NCBI RefSeq assembly: GCF_002807055.1
Contig: NZ_NIXN01000001.1
Span: forward strand, 496,001 to 560,000
Source of the DNA: Confluentibacter citreus
GTDB lineage: Bacteria > Bacteroidota > Bacteroidia > Flavobacteriales > Flavobacteriaceae
Reading direction: 5' to 3'
DNA: 64,000 nucleotides
The notes beneath the pieces are model-generated. The model had not been told where the DNA came from and searched no databases. It saw only the letters and a program-made list of their open reading frames with translations. Below, piece by piece: positions 17,286-26,743 of the stretch; within the stretch, counting starts at the first letter, position 1; every line of letters starts with the position of its first letter. The translations under genes and the position numbers were made by a program.

Positions 17286-19481
17286 ATGACAAGAAAGAAA
17301 AAAGGAAAATCCAATAAAGGGATTGCTAACCTAGCAAATACGATTTTAAGTATTTTAAAAAAAGACAAAAATCAATCATACAATTATAAACAAATTGCTG
17401 CTAAACTTGATGTAAATGATGCCAGTAGCAGAAATCAAATTATAAAAAAACTTCACGAATTACTCGCAAAAAAAGAGATTGAAGAAGTAGAGCGAGGCAA
17501 ATACAAAGCTGTTTTTACTGCAGAATACCATACAGGAAAATTAGATTTATCTGGTAAAGGAACAGGGTATATTATTTCTGATGATTTTGATGAAGATGTA
17601 TTTATTGCATCAAATAACATCAATAAAGCATTGCATGGTGATGAAGTAGAATTCTATGTTTACAAACGTCGTAAACAAGGACGTATGGAAGGTGAAATCA
17701 CCCAAGTGCTTAAACGTGAAAAAAGTGAGTATGTGGGTGTGATTCAGCTTCATACTAATTATGCATTTGTGATTGCAGATAGTAATAAAATGTATAAAGA
17801 TATTTTTATTCCTATCAATAAAACCTTTAAAGCTGAAGATGGTGATAAAGTATTGGTAAAATTAGAAGATTGGCCAGAGAATGCCGATTCTCCTTATGGA
17901 AAAGTGATTCAAGTACTTGGTAAACCAGGAGATCACAATACTGAAATACATTCTATTCTTGCTGAATATGGTTTGCCTTATGAATTTCCACACGAAGTAG
18001 AAGATTTTGCAAATAAGATTGATACATCTATAAAACCAGAAGATATTGCAAACAGAAGGGATATGCGCCAAGATTTAACCTTTACTATAGATCCAAAAGA
18101 TGCAAAAGATTTTGATGATGCTTTGTCTTTTAAAGTATTGGAAAATGGTTTGTATGAAATAGGAATTCATATTGCCGATGTATCTCATTATGTACAAGAA
18201 GGTACTATTTTAGATGAAGAAGCATATCAACGTGGTACATCTATTTATTTAGTGGATAGAGTAGTACCTATGTTACCGGAAATTTTATCTAATAATGCCT
18301 GTTCATTACGACCACACGAAGAAAAACTAACTTTTTCTGCAGTGTTTCAAATGAATGATAAAACGGAAATAAAAAACGAATGGTTTGGAAGAACAGTTAC
18401 TTATAGTGACGCACGTTTTGCTTATGAAGAAGCTCAAGCTGTTATAGAATCTAAATCAAATGTAATTCCTCAGGAAGTATCATTAACAGGGAAATCTTAT
18501 GAGACTTCACCAGAAATTGCTGAAGCTATTTTAAAAATGGATGCATTAGCAAAAATTATGCGACAAAAGCGTATGAGTGCTGGTGCTATTTCTTTTGATA
18601 AAGTGGAAGTAAAATTTGATTTAGATGAACATGCTAACCCTGTTGGTGTATTTTTTAAAACCAGTAAAGATGCTAATAAACTTATTGAAGAGTTTATGTT
18701 ATTGGCTAATAAAAAAGTATCGGAATTTGTTGGTAAACAGTCTGTTAAAAAAACGTTTGTATATCGTATACATGATGAACCAGATGAAAGTAAACTAGCT
18801 AATTTACAAAGTATTGTTTCTAAATTTGGATATAAACTTAATTTTAAAGATAAAAAAACCACTACTGCATCTCTTAATTATTTGTTACAGGATGTCGTTG
18901 GAAAAAAAGAACAAAATTTAGTGGATACACTTACCATTAGAAGTATGAGTAAAGCTGAATATTCAACGCAAAATATAGGGCATTATGGATTAGCGTTTGA
19001 GTATTATAGTCATTTTACATCACCCATTCGCCGGTATCCAGATGTGATGGCACACCGCTTATTACAACATTATTTAGATGGGGGAAAATCCGTTAATGAA
19101 GCTGTTTACGAAGAAAAATGTAATCATTCCAGTAGTATGGAAAACCTTGCCACGAAAGCAGAGCGGGATTCCATTAAGTATATGCAGATTAAATTCATGC
19201 AAGATCATAAGGATGAAAACTTTATAGGTGTTATTTCAGGTGTAACCGATTGGGGTATTTACGTAGAAATTATAGCTAATAAATGCGAAGGCATGGTAAG
19301 TGTACGTGACATGAAAGATGACCAATATGCTTTTGACCAACAACAATATGCTATGGTGGGTAGAAATACAAAAACAATGTATCAACTTGGTGATGAAGTT
19401 GTTGTAAAAGTTAAAAATGCCGATTTGGTTAAAAAACACCTCGATTTTATTTTAATAGGAAAGAATAATGAACAGGCGTAA
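17286..19481 (+). CDS. rnr: Ribonuclease R
   Basis: This 731-residue 3'-to-5' exoribonuclease degrades structured RNA in the cytoplasm. The order of domains is complete: an N-terminal winged-helix region (about 10-75), cold-shock RNA-binding domains (about 80-235), the RNB catalytic domain and a C-terminal S1 domain (about 645-725). The catalytic acidic cluster is intact in IDPKDAKDFDDAL (Asp269, Asp275, Asp277, Asp278). HFTSPIRRYPD, the late RNB motif, is also present. It reads rightward from the A+T-rich region and is followed after 42 bases by the YbjQ-like gene. Confidence 0.96.
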   Translation: MTRKKKGKSNKGIANLANTILSILKKDKNQSYNYKQIAAKLDVNDASSRNQIIKKLHELLAKKEIEEVERGKYKAVFTAEYHTGKLDLSGKGTGYIISDDFDEDVFIASNNINKALHGDEVEFYVYKRRKQGRMEGEITQVLKREKSEYVGVIQLHTNYAFVIADSNKMYKDIFIPINKTFKAEDGDKVLVKLEDWPENADSPYGKVIQVLGKPGDHNTEIHSILAEYGLPYEFPHEVEDFANKIDTSIKPEDIANRRDMRQDLTFTIDPKDAKDFDDALSFKVLENGLYEIGIHIADVSHYVQEGTILDEEAYQRGTSIYLVDRVVPMLPEILSNNACSLRPHEEKLTFSAVFQMNDKTEIKNEWFGRTVTYSDARFAYEEAQAVIESKSNVIPQEVSLTGKSYETSPEIAEAILKMDALAKIMRQKRMSAGAISFDKVEVKFDLDEHANPVGVFFKTSKDANKLIEEFMLLANKKVSEFVGKQSVKKTFVYRIHDEPDESKLANLQSIVSKFGYKLNFKDKKTTTASLNYLLQDVVGKKEQNLVDTLTIRSMSKAEYSTQNIGHYGLAFEYYSHFTSPIRRYPDVMAHRLLQHYLDGGKSVNEAVYEEKCNHSSSMENLATKAERDSIKYMQIKFMQDHKDENFIGVISGVTDWGIYVEIIANKCEGMVSVRDMKDDQYAFDQQQYAMVGRNTKTMYQLGDEVVVKVKNADLVKKHLDFILIGKNNEQA

Positions 19482-19523
19482 CATCTCATTTAATTGTTAT
19501 ACTAATAATTAAAAAATTTAATT

Positions 19524-19826
19524 ATGATTTTAACGACAACAAATTCCGTAGAAGGTTTTAGAATTATTGAATATAAAGGCATTGTTTCTGGCGTAGCAGT
19601 AAATGTTCAGAAAATGAAAATGACTTTTAAAATGCAGAAATATTATTCGGCATTGGGAGAAAGTATTTCTGAAATTAAAGAACAGGCACTTCAACAGTTA
19701 AAAGAGAATGCTGAAAAACTAAATGCCAATGCTGTTATTGGTATAAAAGTTGATATTGAGTTAACAATGTATGTTACAGTGTCTGTAACAGGCACTGCTG
19801 TTACTACAGCTTTTAAAAAGGACTAA
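19524..19826 (+). CDS. YbjQ-family (DUF74) small protein
   Basis: This 100-residue protein matches the YbjQ/heavy-metal-binding-domain family, which forms pentamers. It has TTTNSVEGFRIIEYKGIVSGVAV at the start, a central helix with KEQALQQLKENAEKLNANAVIGIKVD, and strands with TVSVTGTAV at the end. The biochemical role is unknown. It lies between rnr and a DUF2807 gene on the same strand. Confidence 0.85.
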   Translation: MILTTTNSVEGFRIIEYKGIVSGVAVNVQKMKMTFKMQKYYSALGESISEIKEQALQQLKENAEKLNANAVIGIKVDIELTMYVTVSVTGTAVTTAFKKD

Positions 19827-19868
19827 TAATTGATAACTTACGTTTAATATCAAACTAATAAAAAACAC

Positions 19869-20543
19869 ATGAAACGCTTATTTACTATTTTCACTATTTT
19901 AATAACTTCAACCGTTATAGCACAAAATCCCATAGAAAAAAACATTGGTGATTTTAAAGAACTTAAAGTGTACGATTTAATAGAAGTAGAATTAATTAAA
20001 TCGGACGCCAACAAAATTGTTATTACAGGAGAAAACACCGAAAGTGTTTTGGTGAACAATAAAAATGGTACTCTTAAAATAAAAATGGATATATCAAAAA
20101 TTTTTGATGGTAGTACTACTAAAGTTAAACTATACTACACTACAATTGATGTTATTGATGCTAATGAAGGATCTGAAATTCATTCCAAAGATGAGATCAA
20201 ACAGTTTGAAATAGATTTAAAAGCGCAAGAAGGCGCTAGTATAGAAGTTCCTGTAGATGTTAATTATGTAAACATAAAAGCGGTTACAGGAGGTATTATA
20301 AAAGTTACAGGAGTCACAAAAAAAGAAAATGTATCGTTGTTAACAGGAGGCATTTTTCATGGAGGAGAACTTAAATCTGAACACTCTGATGTATCTATTA
20401 ATGCAGCTGGAGAAGCTTACGTTAATGTATCTAAAGTATTAGATATTAAAATTAGGGCAGGTGGCGATGTCTTTGTTTATGGAAAACCCGAAACAATCAA
20501 CGAAAGTAGGGTATTGGGAGGTAGAGTAAAACACATGGAATGA
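19869..20543 (+). CDS. GIN-domain (DUF2807) exported protein
   Basis: This 224-residue protein has a signal peptide (cleavage near VIAQ). The rest is a single putative auto-transporter-like right-handed beta-helix (GIN) domain, with repeated short strands such as FKELKVYDLIEVELIKSD, GASIEVPVDVNYVNIKAVTGG and ISIRAGGDVFVYG-type turns near the end. Such proteins are common in Bacteroidota, probably in the envelope, with unknown role. A strong terminator follows. Confidence 0.82.
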   Translation: MKRLFTIFTILITSTVIAQNPIEKNIGDFKELKVYDLIEVELIKSDANKIVITGENTESVLVNNKNGTLKIKMDISKIFDGSTTKVKLYYTTIDVIDANEGSEIHSKDEIKQFEIDLKAQEGASIEVPVDVNYVNIKAVTGGIIKVTGVTKKENVSLLTGGIFHGGELKSEHSDVSINAAGEAYVNVSKVLDIKIRAGGDVFVYGKPETINESRVLGGRVKHME

Positions 20544-20568
20544 TTTTTATAATAATTTACAGAATATG

Positions 20569-20597
20569 AACCCATGACATTTTTCATGGGTTTTTTG
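20569..20597 (+). terminator. Rho-independent terminator after the DUF2807 gene
   Basis: AACCCATGA and TCATGGGTT form a nine-base-pair stem, followed by TTTTTG. It closes the rnr-side block before the glucan locus begins. Confidence 0.85.
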
Positions 20598-20671
20598 TTT
20601 TTAATCCTTTTAGCATCTGCAATACATTAATCCCTTATTTTTATTAAATTAGTGACATAACAAATTTTGTT

Positions 20672-23488
20672 TTGAGGCCAACTAAACCAATTTTCTATCT
20701 TTTTATTTTTTTCTCTTGTTTCTTTTTAGAATCTCAAGAACACCCTCCCATTCAAGTTTATACCCCGGCAGATTATAAAGCTGAAAATCAAAATTGGTCA
20801 ATATCGCAATCTAAAGAAAAATATATTTATGCAGCCAATAATAAAGGTCTATTAGAATTTAATGGAGCAAAGTGGATGCTCTACACCTCTTTAAATCAAA
20901 GCACTGTACGATCGGTAGAGGTAATAGATAATACCATTTATACCGGAAGTTATAGAGAATTTGGTTATTGGAATAGAAATAATTATGGAAAACTGGACTA
21001 TACTTCACTTTCAAAAAACCTAAATATTTCCTTTTTAGATGATGAAGAAATATGGAAAATCATTTCTATAGATGATTTTATTCTATTTCAATCTTTAAGC
21101 AGGATCTATGTTTTCAATAAAAAAGATCAAAACTATTCTATCATTGAGACCAATTCCACTATATATAAAATGTTTAAGGTCAATGAAAGCATTTATTTTC
21201 AAAGTGTTAAAGATGGTGTGTATGAAATTGTAAACGGAAAATCTAAATTAATTTCAAATAATCGCATTTTAAACGAAAACTTAATTGTTAATATTTTTTA
21301 TCATAATGGTCATATTTTATTTCAAACCGAGGATAATGGTTTTTATCTAATAGAAAACAACGGATTTAAAAAATGGGATATTTCTGCAAATAATGTATTG
21401 TCTAAAATCAGAATTTATAGTAGCATACAATTAAAGGATAAAAGCTTTTTACTAGGAAGTATTTCAAATGGCATCATTCATTTAACACCGCAAGGAGATA
21501 TTAACTATCAAATAGACCAGACTAATGGATTAAGCAATAATACGGTACTTTCTGTTTTTGAAGATATTGAAAATAATATATGGTTAGGGCTTGAGAACGG
21601 TATAAATTGTATAAATATAAAATCACCATTTAGGATTTATGAAGATCAGCAAGGAAATGTTGGTTCTGTAAACGCCTCCATCAATTTTAATGGCTATTTA
21701 TATCTCGGAACCAATCAAGGGTTGTTTTATAAGCCAATGGATTCTAATACTGATGAATTTAGACTTATCGAAGGCACACAAGGCGCGGTTTGGTGTTTAA
21801 CAACTATAGAAAACACGCTTTTTTGTGGTCATAATTCTGGAACTTTTATAGTAGAAGGTCAAGAGGCCAAGTTGGCAATAGACACTCAAGGAACATGGGG
21901 GATAAAGAAAATTGATGGCAAAGATGATTTATTATTACAAGGCAATTATAATGGTTTAAATATTATTGAAAAAGTTAATGGAAAATGGCAGCTAAAAAAT
22001 AGAATTAATGGATTTGATATTTCCAGCAGGTATTTTGAAATGACCAATAAAACAGAAGTTATTGTAAGTCATGAATACAAAGGTGTTTTTAGAATAAAGT
22101 TAGAGGACGATTTAAAGAAAGCAATAACGGTGGTTCAAGACACATCTGTTTCAAAAGGGGCTAAATCAAGCCTTATAAAATATCAAGGAATTATATTATA
22201 TGCTTACGATGAAGGCGTTTTTAAATACGATACAACAGAGCAAAGATTCATTAAAGACACTATTTATAGTAAATTGTTTAATAAAGAGGATTTCACTTCA
22301 GGAAAACTGGTTGTAGATGCTGAATCTGATAAATTATGGAGTTTTTCGAATTATAATGTTAGTTATGTATCTCCCAGAAAGTTAAGCAATATTCCTAATA
22401 TTAATGAAATCTCATTGCCAAGTAGTTTAAGAAACGATGTTTCTGGCTATGAAAACATAACGAATGTAAAGGATAATTTATATCTCTACGGGACCTCTCA
22501 TGGTTATATATTAATAGACTTAGACAAAATGGTTAGTAAACCATTTGAGGTTAATATCACCTCTATTTCCATAAGCACTTATAAGCATGGCTATAAATTC
22601 AATTTAATAGATAAATCTTTAACAGGTGATTTTAAAAGCAATGAAAATAATATTGAATTTGAATTTAGTACACCCGAGTTTGAAAAATATAACATACCAG
22701 AATACCAATTTAAATTAAACGGTATTTATGAAGAATGGAGTCAATGGTCAACTAATTCAAATGCCTTATTTGAAAATTTACCCTATGGGAATTATACTTT
22801 TTATGTTAAATCTCGCTTAGGAAATCAAATTTCTGAAAACACAGAACGCTATGAATTCACTATAGAGAGGCCTTGGTATATTTCCAACCTAGCCATAGTG
22901 GGGTACATACTATTTATATTGCTTTTCTCTTTGTTGATGCATAATATTTATAAGCAATATTATAAAAGGCAAAGGGAAAAATTACTTCACAAAACACAGC
23001 GAGAATTAGAATTAAAAGAGCTTGAAAATAAAGAGCAATTAATGCGATTTAATAACGATAAGTTAAGACAAGACATTGAAAATAAAAATCGGGAATTGGA
23101 TAATTCTACCATGAGCCTAATCAAAAAAAATGAATTTTTAAACACTATTAAAAAAGAGTTACAAAAGACGAGAGACGATAAAAATTTAAAACAGGTTATT
23201 AGAATCATTGATAAAAATTTGAATAATACTGACGATTGGCATGCCTTTGAAGAGGCTTTTAATAACGCTGACAAAGATTTCCTTAAAAAAATAAAAACGC
23301 ATCACCCTTCTTTAACATCCAACGACTTGCGTCTATGTGCCTACTTGAGGCTAAATTTATCTTCTAAAGAAATAGCGCCCCTACTGAACATATCTGCGAG
23401 AAGTGTTGAGGTTAAGCGATATAGGCTGCGAAAAAAGATGAATTTAGAGCACGATGCAAGCTTAACAGATTATATTTTAAAAATTTAA
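20672..23488 (+). CDS. Membrane-spanning one-component sensor/regulator of the glucan locus (propeller, Y_Y_Y, LuxR-type HTH)
   Basis: This 938-residue protein has an N-terminal signal segment and a long periplasmic sensor of two-component-regulator propeller repeats (for example DIENNIWLGLENGINCI). A Y_Y_Y domain follows near 670-745 (YQFKLNGIYEEWSQWS), then one transmembrane helix (about 748-770) and a cytoplasmic coiled coil. The C-terminal LuxR-type helix-turn-helix lies near 875-938 (NDLRLCAYLRLNLSSKEIAPLL). No histidine kinase or receiver domain lies between, so it resembles SusR-type one-component regulators rather than hybrid two-component ones. The start is TTG 20672, as no suitable ATG exists. 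It directly precedes susC and most likely controls that locus in response to a glucan oligosaccharide. Confidence 0.88.
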   Translation: MRPTKPIFYLFIFFSCFFLESQEHPPIQVYTPADYKAENQNWSISQSKEKYIYAANNKGLLEFNGAKWMLYTSLNQSTVRSVEVIDNTIYTGSYREFGYWNRNNYGKLDYTSLSKNLNISFLDDEEIWKIISIDDFILFQSLSRIYVFNKKDQNYSIIETNSTIYKMFKVNESIYFQSVKDGVYEIVNGKSKLISNNRILNENLIVNIFYHNGHILFQTEDNGFYLIENNGFKKWDISANNVLSKIRIYSSIQLKDKSFLLGSISNGIIHLTPQGDINYQIDQTNGLSNNTVLSVFEDIENNIWLGLENGINCINIKSPFRIYEDQQGNVGSVNASINFNGYLYLGTNQGLFYKPMDSNTDEFRLIEGTQGAVWCLTTIENTLFCGHNSGTFIVEGQEAKLAIDTQGTWGIKKIDGKDDLLLQGNYNGLNIIEKVNGKWQLKNRINGFDISSRYFEMTNKTEVIVSHEYKGVFRIKLEDDLKKAITVVQDTSVSKGAKSSLIKYQGIILYAYDEGVFKYDTTEQRFIKDTIYSKLFNKEDFTSGKLVVDAESDKLWSFSNYNVSYVSPRKLSNIPNINEISLPSSLRNDVSGYENITNVKDNLYLYGTSHGYILIDLDKMVSKPFEVNITSISISTYKHGYKFNLIDKSLTGDFKSNENNIEFEFSTPEFEKYNIPEYQFKLNGIYEEWSQWSTNSNALFENLPYGNYTFYVKSRLGNQISENTERYEFTIERPWYISNLAIVGYILFILLFSLLMHNIYKQYYKRQREKLLHKTQRELELKELENKEQLMRFNNDKLRQDIENKNRELDNSTMSLIKKNEFLNTIKKELQKTRDDKNLKQVIRIIDKNLNNTDDWHAFEEAFNNADKDFLKKIKTHHPSLTSNDLRLCAYLRLNLSSKEIAPLLNISARSVEVKRYRLRKKMNLEHDASLTDYILKI

Positions 23489-23583
23489 TAGCACAACAAG
23501 TGTGATTTTTACCTATACAAAACCACAACATTAACAAATTTCAGTTAGTTAAACCATTAAGTTTTGTAAATATATTATTCTTA

Positions 23584-23632
23584 AAAACCATCTGTTTTAT
23601 TGGTGTTTTACTAAAAAAACAGATGGTTTTTT
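23584..23632 (+). terminator. Strong hairpin between the regulator gene and susC
   Basis: Perfect 15-base arms, AAAACCATCTGTTTT (23584-23598) and AAAACAGATGGTTTT (23616-23630), are followed by further T residues. It ends about 85 bases before the chosen susC start. It probably terminates the regulator transcript. If the susC promoter lies upstream of it, it would be an attenuator. Confidence 0.8.
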
Positions 23633-23716
23633 AATATGTATGTTTTTTGTTGCGGTTCAAAATTTAACAAATCAATCAATTCAACTTATTTTTATTACAA
23701 ACTAAAACTAAAATAT

Positions 23717-26700
23717 ATGAGACACTATCTCTTTAAAATTCTAACCTTATTCTTAATTACATATTCTGGTGCCCAAAATGTAGATGTAAGTGGAGTAATT
23801 CAAGATGAAAGCGGTATTCCCATCCTTGGAGTAAATGTTGTAGTTAAAAATACAACAATAGGTGTGGTTTCCGATTTTGATGGCAATTTTACATTATCTG
23901 ATGTAAAAATTGGTTCAACACTAACATTCAGTTATATAGGTTATTTAACGTACGAGGTGATTATTACTGATAACTCAAGGTTAACCATAACACTTCAAGA
24001 AGATATCGCAAAACTTGATGAAATTGTGGTCATTGGGTATGGAACACAAACTAAAAAAGAAATTACTGGAGCCGTTAGCGTTATCTCCAGCGAAAGTATT
24101 GAAGCCTTAAAACCAACACGAATTGAACAAGCTTTACAAGGACAAGTTGCAGGGGTTAATATTACTTCCCAATCAGGTACACCAGGTGGTGGCGCAACAA
24201 TAAGTATTAGAGGTGTATCGACTAATGGAGACAGTAGGCCTTTAATTTTAGTAGATGGGAATGTTATTGAAGATTTAAGTGTTTTAAACCCTAGCGACAT
24301 TGAGAGCATAAACATTCTTAAAGATGCCACGGCAGGTATTTATGGTGTTAGGGCCGCAAATGGTGTGATACTTATAAAAACCAAAACGGGTCGTAAAGAA
24401 ATGCCATTAACAGTAGAATATAATGCTTATGGAGGTTTTCAAGAAACCACCCGAAAAATACCTGTTTTAAATGCAACTGAATATGCAGCCATAGTTAACG
24501 AAGCCTATGCTGCTGGTGGTAACACACCACCTTTTGCAAATTTATCTGGATTAGGTGTTGGTACAGATTGGCAAGATTTGGTATTTGAATCAGCACCAAT
24601 TCAAAACCATAATATCATGTTTAAAGGTGGGGGTAAAAAATCTTATTACTCTTATAGTGGTTCTTTTTTAACACAAGATGGTATAGTAGGTGGCAACAAA
24701 TCCAACTTCACACGTTTTACAAATAATGTGAGTTACAACTTAGACTTTTTAGAGAATTTTAAATTCACCTCTGGTCTCACGTTAATGAGAACCAATAAAA
24801 GAAATCTTCCAGAAAATTCTAATTCCTCAGTGCTTTTCAATGCTATTAATATGGCGCCAACGTTTTCGGTTTATGATGAAGAGGGCGCTTATACCTTGGC
24901 TGAAGGCTTAGGCGGAGAAGTCATCAATCCACTAGCTCAAATTGATGATACTTTTGATAGATCAAAAGTGGTGAGGCTAAGTGGAAATGCAGGATTATCG
25001 TATAATTTTTTAGATCATTTTACCGTACAATCTAACATTCAGTTTAACTATTCCGAAGTGAGGTCAAAAGTGTTCAATCCTATTGCCAATTTTGGTAGTG
25101 GAAAAAACAGTAATGTTGCTAGAAGTAGTGTTTTTGAAGGTTTAAATTATTTTAGGGATTACACCTTTGACGCCTTCATTAATTATGAAAATAAATTTAA
25201 TGATGTACATAATGTCAATGTCCTTTTAGGAACATCAGTTTTTAAAACTACTGGCGAATTTACAGGAGCTACAGGATTTGACATTATAAATAATAATGTG
25301 GCATATGCCAATTTAGAACAAGCGCAGGACATTGAAAATATCAACAGATTTACAGGTAGAAATGCCACGTTCGATTCGAGATTATTATCATATTTTGCTA
25401 GGGCTCAATACGACTATAAAGGAAAGTATTTAGTATCTGCAGTTATTAGACGAGATGGTTCAACCAAGTTTGGACCAGAAAATAGGTTTGGTTTCTTTCC
25501 TTCAGGCTCTTTGGGTTGGGTAGTTTCAGACGAAGATTTCCTGAAAGACAACAGTTTTATTGATTTACTAAAAGTAAGAGCTTCTTATGGTATTTTAGGA
25601 AATGATAGAATTCCAGATTATAGATATATATCACTATTAAATGGAGAAGGCACTTATATTTTTGACAATCAAGAATTTATAGGCACTGCCAGCGGTGGTA
25701 TTGCAAACCCAGAAATTAGATGGGAAAAACAAAAAACCCTTGATATTGGGTTAGATATGCGTTTTTTAAATAACAGGCTTGATATTACAGCCGATTACTT
25801 TAAAAAAAGAACAGAAGATTTATTGGTTATCCCAGAAGTATCGGGTTTATTGGGTACAGGTGGAGCTCCAGTAGTTAATGGTGGTACTGTTGAAAATACA
25901 GGTTTAGAATTCGCTATAGGCTATGCAGATAATTTCAATGACAATTTTAAATTTAGCATTAAATATAATGTCACTTACATTAAAAATGAAGTTTTATATG
26001 TAAACACCAATACAGGTTTTTTAACTGGAGGTGGTTTTGGTATCAGTCAACCAGCACCTTCTAGGATGGAAGCTGGGTTTCCAATAGGCTATTTTTACGG
26101 CTATAAAACCGATGGAATTTTTCAAAATCAAGCAGAAATAGATGCTTCGGCTGTTGGAGATATTTTGCCAGAGCCAGGAGATATTAAATATGTAGATCAA
26201 AACGGAGATGGTTTAATTAACGAAGATGATATGGGGAATATTGGTAATCCAATTCCTGATGCAACTATGGGTCTTAATATCTCGTTAGATTATAAGAATT
26301 TCGATTTCGCTGCTTATGCCTTTGCATCTGTTGGAAATGAAATTGTTAGAAATTACGAACGTGGTCAACAACTTACCAACAGAACAAATGCTTTTTTGGC
26401 ACGTTGGACTGGAGAAGGAACAAGTAATTCGTTTCCTAGAGTTTCAAACGGCGCAACACCAAATACGTTATTTTCAGATTTTTATGTAGAAGATGGATCC
26501 TTTGTTCGTTTACAAAATGTACAATTGGGTTATACGTTTTCAGACGACGCGTTTAAAGATTCTAGAATTACCAATTTACGTCTTTATGTTTCAGCAAGCA
26601 ATTTATTCACGCTTACCAAATATAAAGGTTTCGATCCTACTGCATCAAGCGGAGCGCCTCTTGGAGGCGGAATAGACCAAGGGTTTTATCCTAGTGCAAA

Positions 26701-26734
26701 AACCTTCTTATTAGGAATTAACTTAAAATTTTAA
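23717..26734 (+). CDS. SusC/RagA-family TonB-dependent outer-membrane transporter
   Basis: This 1005-residue importer pairs with SusD to take up glycan oligosaccharides across the outer membrane. After the signal peptide (ending ITYSGAQ) comes a carboxypeptidase-regulatory-like domain (GVIQDESGIPILGVNVVVK). The TonB-box region LDEIVVIGYG, a plug domain with SQSGTPGGGATISIRGV, and a long barrel ending in the aromatic residue of LGINLKF complete it. An upstream in-frame ATG (23636) directly follows the terminator stem and gives an unconvincing N terminus. ATG 23717 gives a proper signal peptide. The susD gene follows after nine bases. Confidence 0.95.
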   Translation: MRHYLFKILTLFLITYSGAQNVDVSGVIQDESGIPILGVNVVVKNTTIGVVSDFDGNFTLSDVKIGSTLTFSYIGYLTYEVIITDNSRLTITLQEDIAKLDEIVVIGYGTQTKKEITGAVSVISSESIEALKPTRIEQALQGQVAGVNITSQSGTPGGGATISIRGVSTNGDSRPLILVDGNVIEDLSVLNPSDIESINILKDATAGIYGVRAANGVILIKTKTGRKEMPLTVEYNAYGGFQETTRKIPVLNATEYAAIVNEAYAAGGNTPPFANLSGLGVGTDWQDLVFESAPIQNHNIMFKGGGKKSYYSYSGSFLTQDGIVGGNKSNFTRFTNNVSYNLDFLENFKFTSGLTLMRTNKRNLPENSNSSVLFNAINMAPTFSVYDEEGAYTLAEGLGGEVINPLAQIDDTFDRSKVVRLSGNAGLSYNFLDHFTVQSNIQFNYSEVRSKVFNPIANFGSGKNSNVARSSVFEGLNYFRDYTFDAFINYENKFNDVHNVNVLLGTSVFKTTGEFTGATGFDIINNNVAYANLEQAQDIENINRFTGRNATFDSRLLSYFARAQYDYKGKYLVSAVIRRDGSTKFGPENRFGFFPSGSLGWVVSDEDFLKDNSFIDLLKVRASYGILGNDRIPDYRYISLLNGEGTYIFDNQEFIGTASGGIANPEIRWEKQKTLDIGLDMRFLNNRLDITADYFKKRTEDLLVIPEVSGLLGTGGAPVVNGGTVENTGLEFAIGYADNFNDNFKFSIKYNVTYIKNEVLYVNTNTGFLTGGGFGISQPAPSRMEAGFPIGYFYGYKTDGIFQNQAEIDASAVGDILPEPGDIKYVDQNGDGLINEDDMGNIGNPIPDATMGLNISLDYKNFDFAAYAFASVGNEIVRNYERGQQLTNRTNAFLARWTGEGTSNSFPRVSNGATPNTLFSDFYVEDGSFVRLQNVQLGYTFSDDAFKDSRITNLRLYVSASNLFTLTKYKGFDPTASSGAPLGGGIDQGFYPSAKTFLLGINLKF

Positions 26735-26743
26735 TTAAGGATT

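Noticed and set aside
18497-18862. A 121-codon minus-strand open frame within rnr
   Set aside because: It lies opposite the catalytic domain of rnr and is Leu/Ser-rich, as expected for an antisense shadow.
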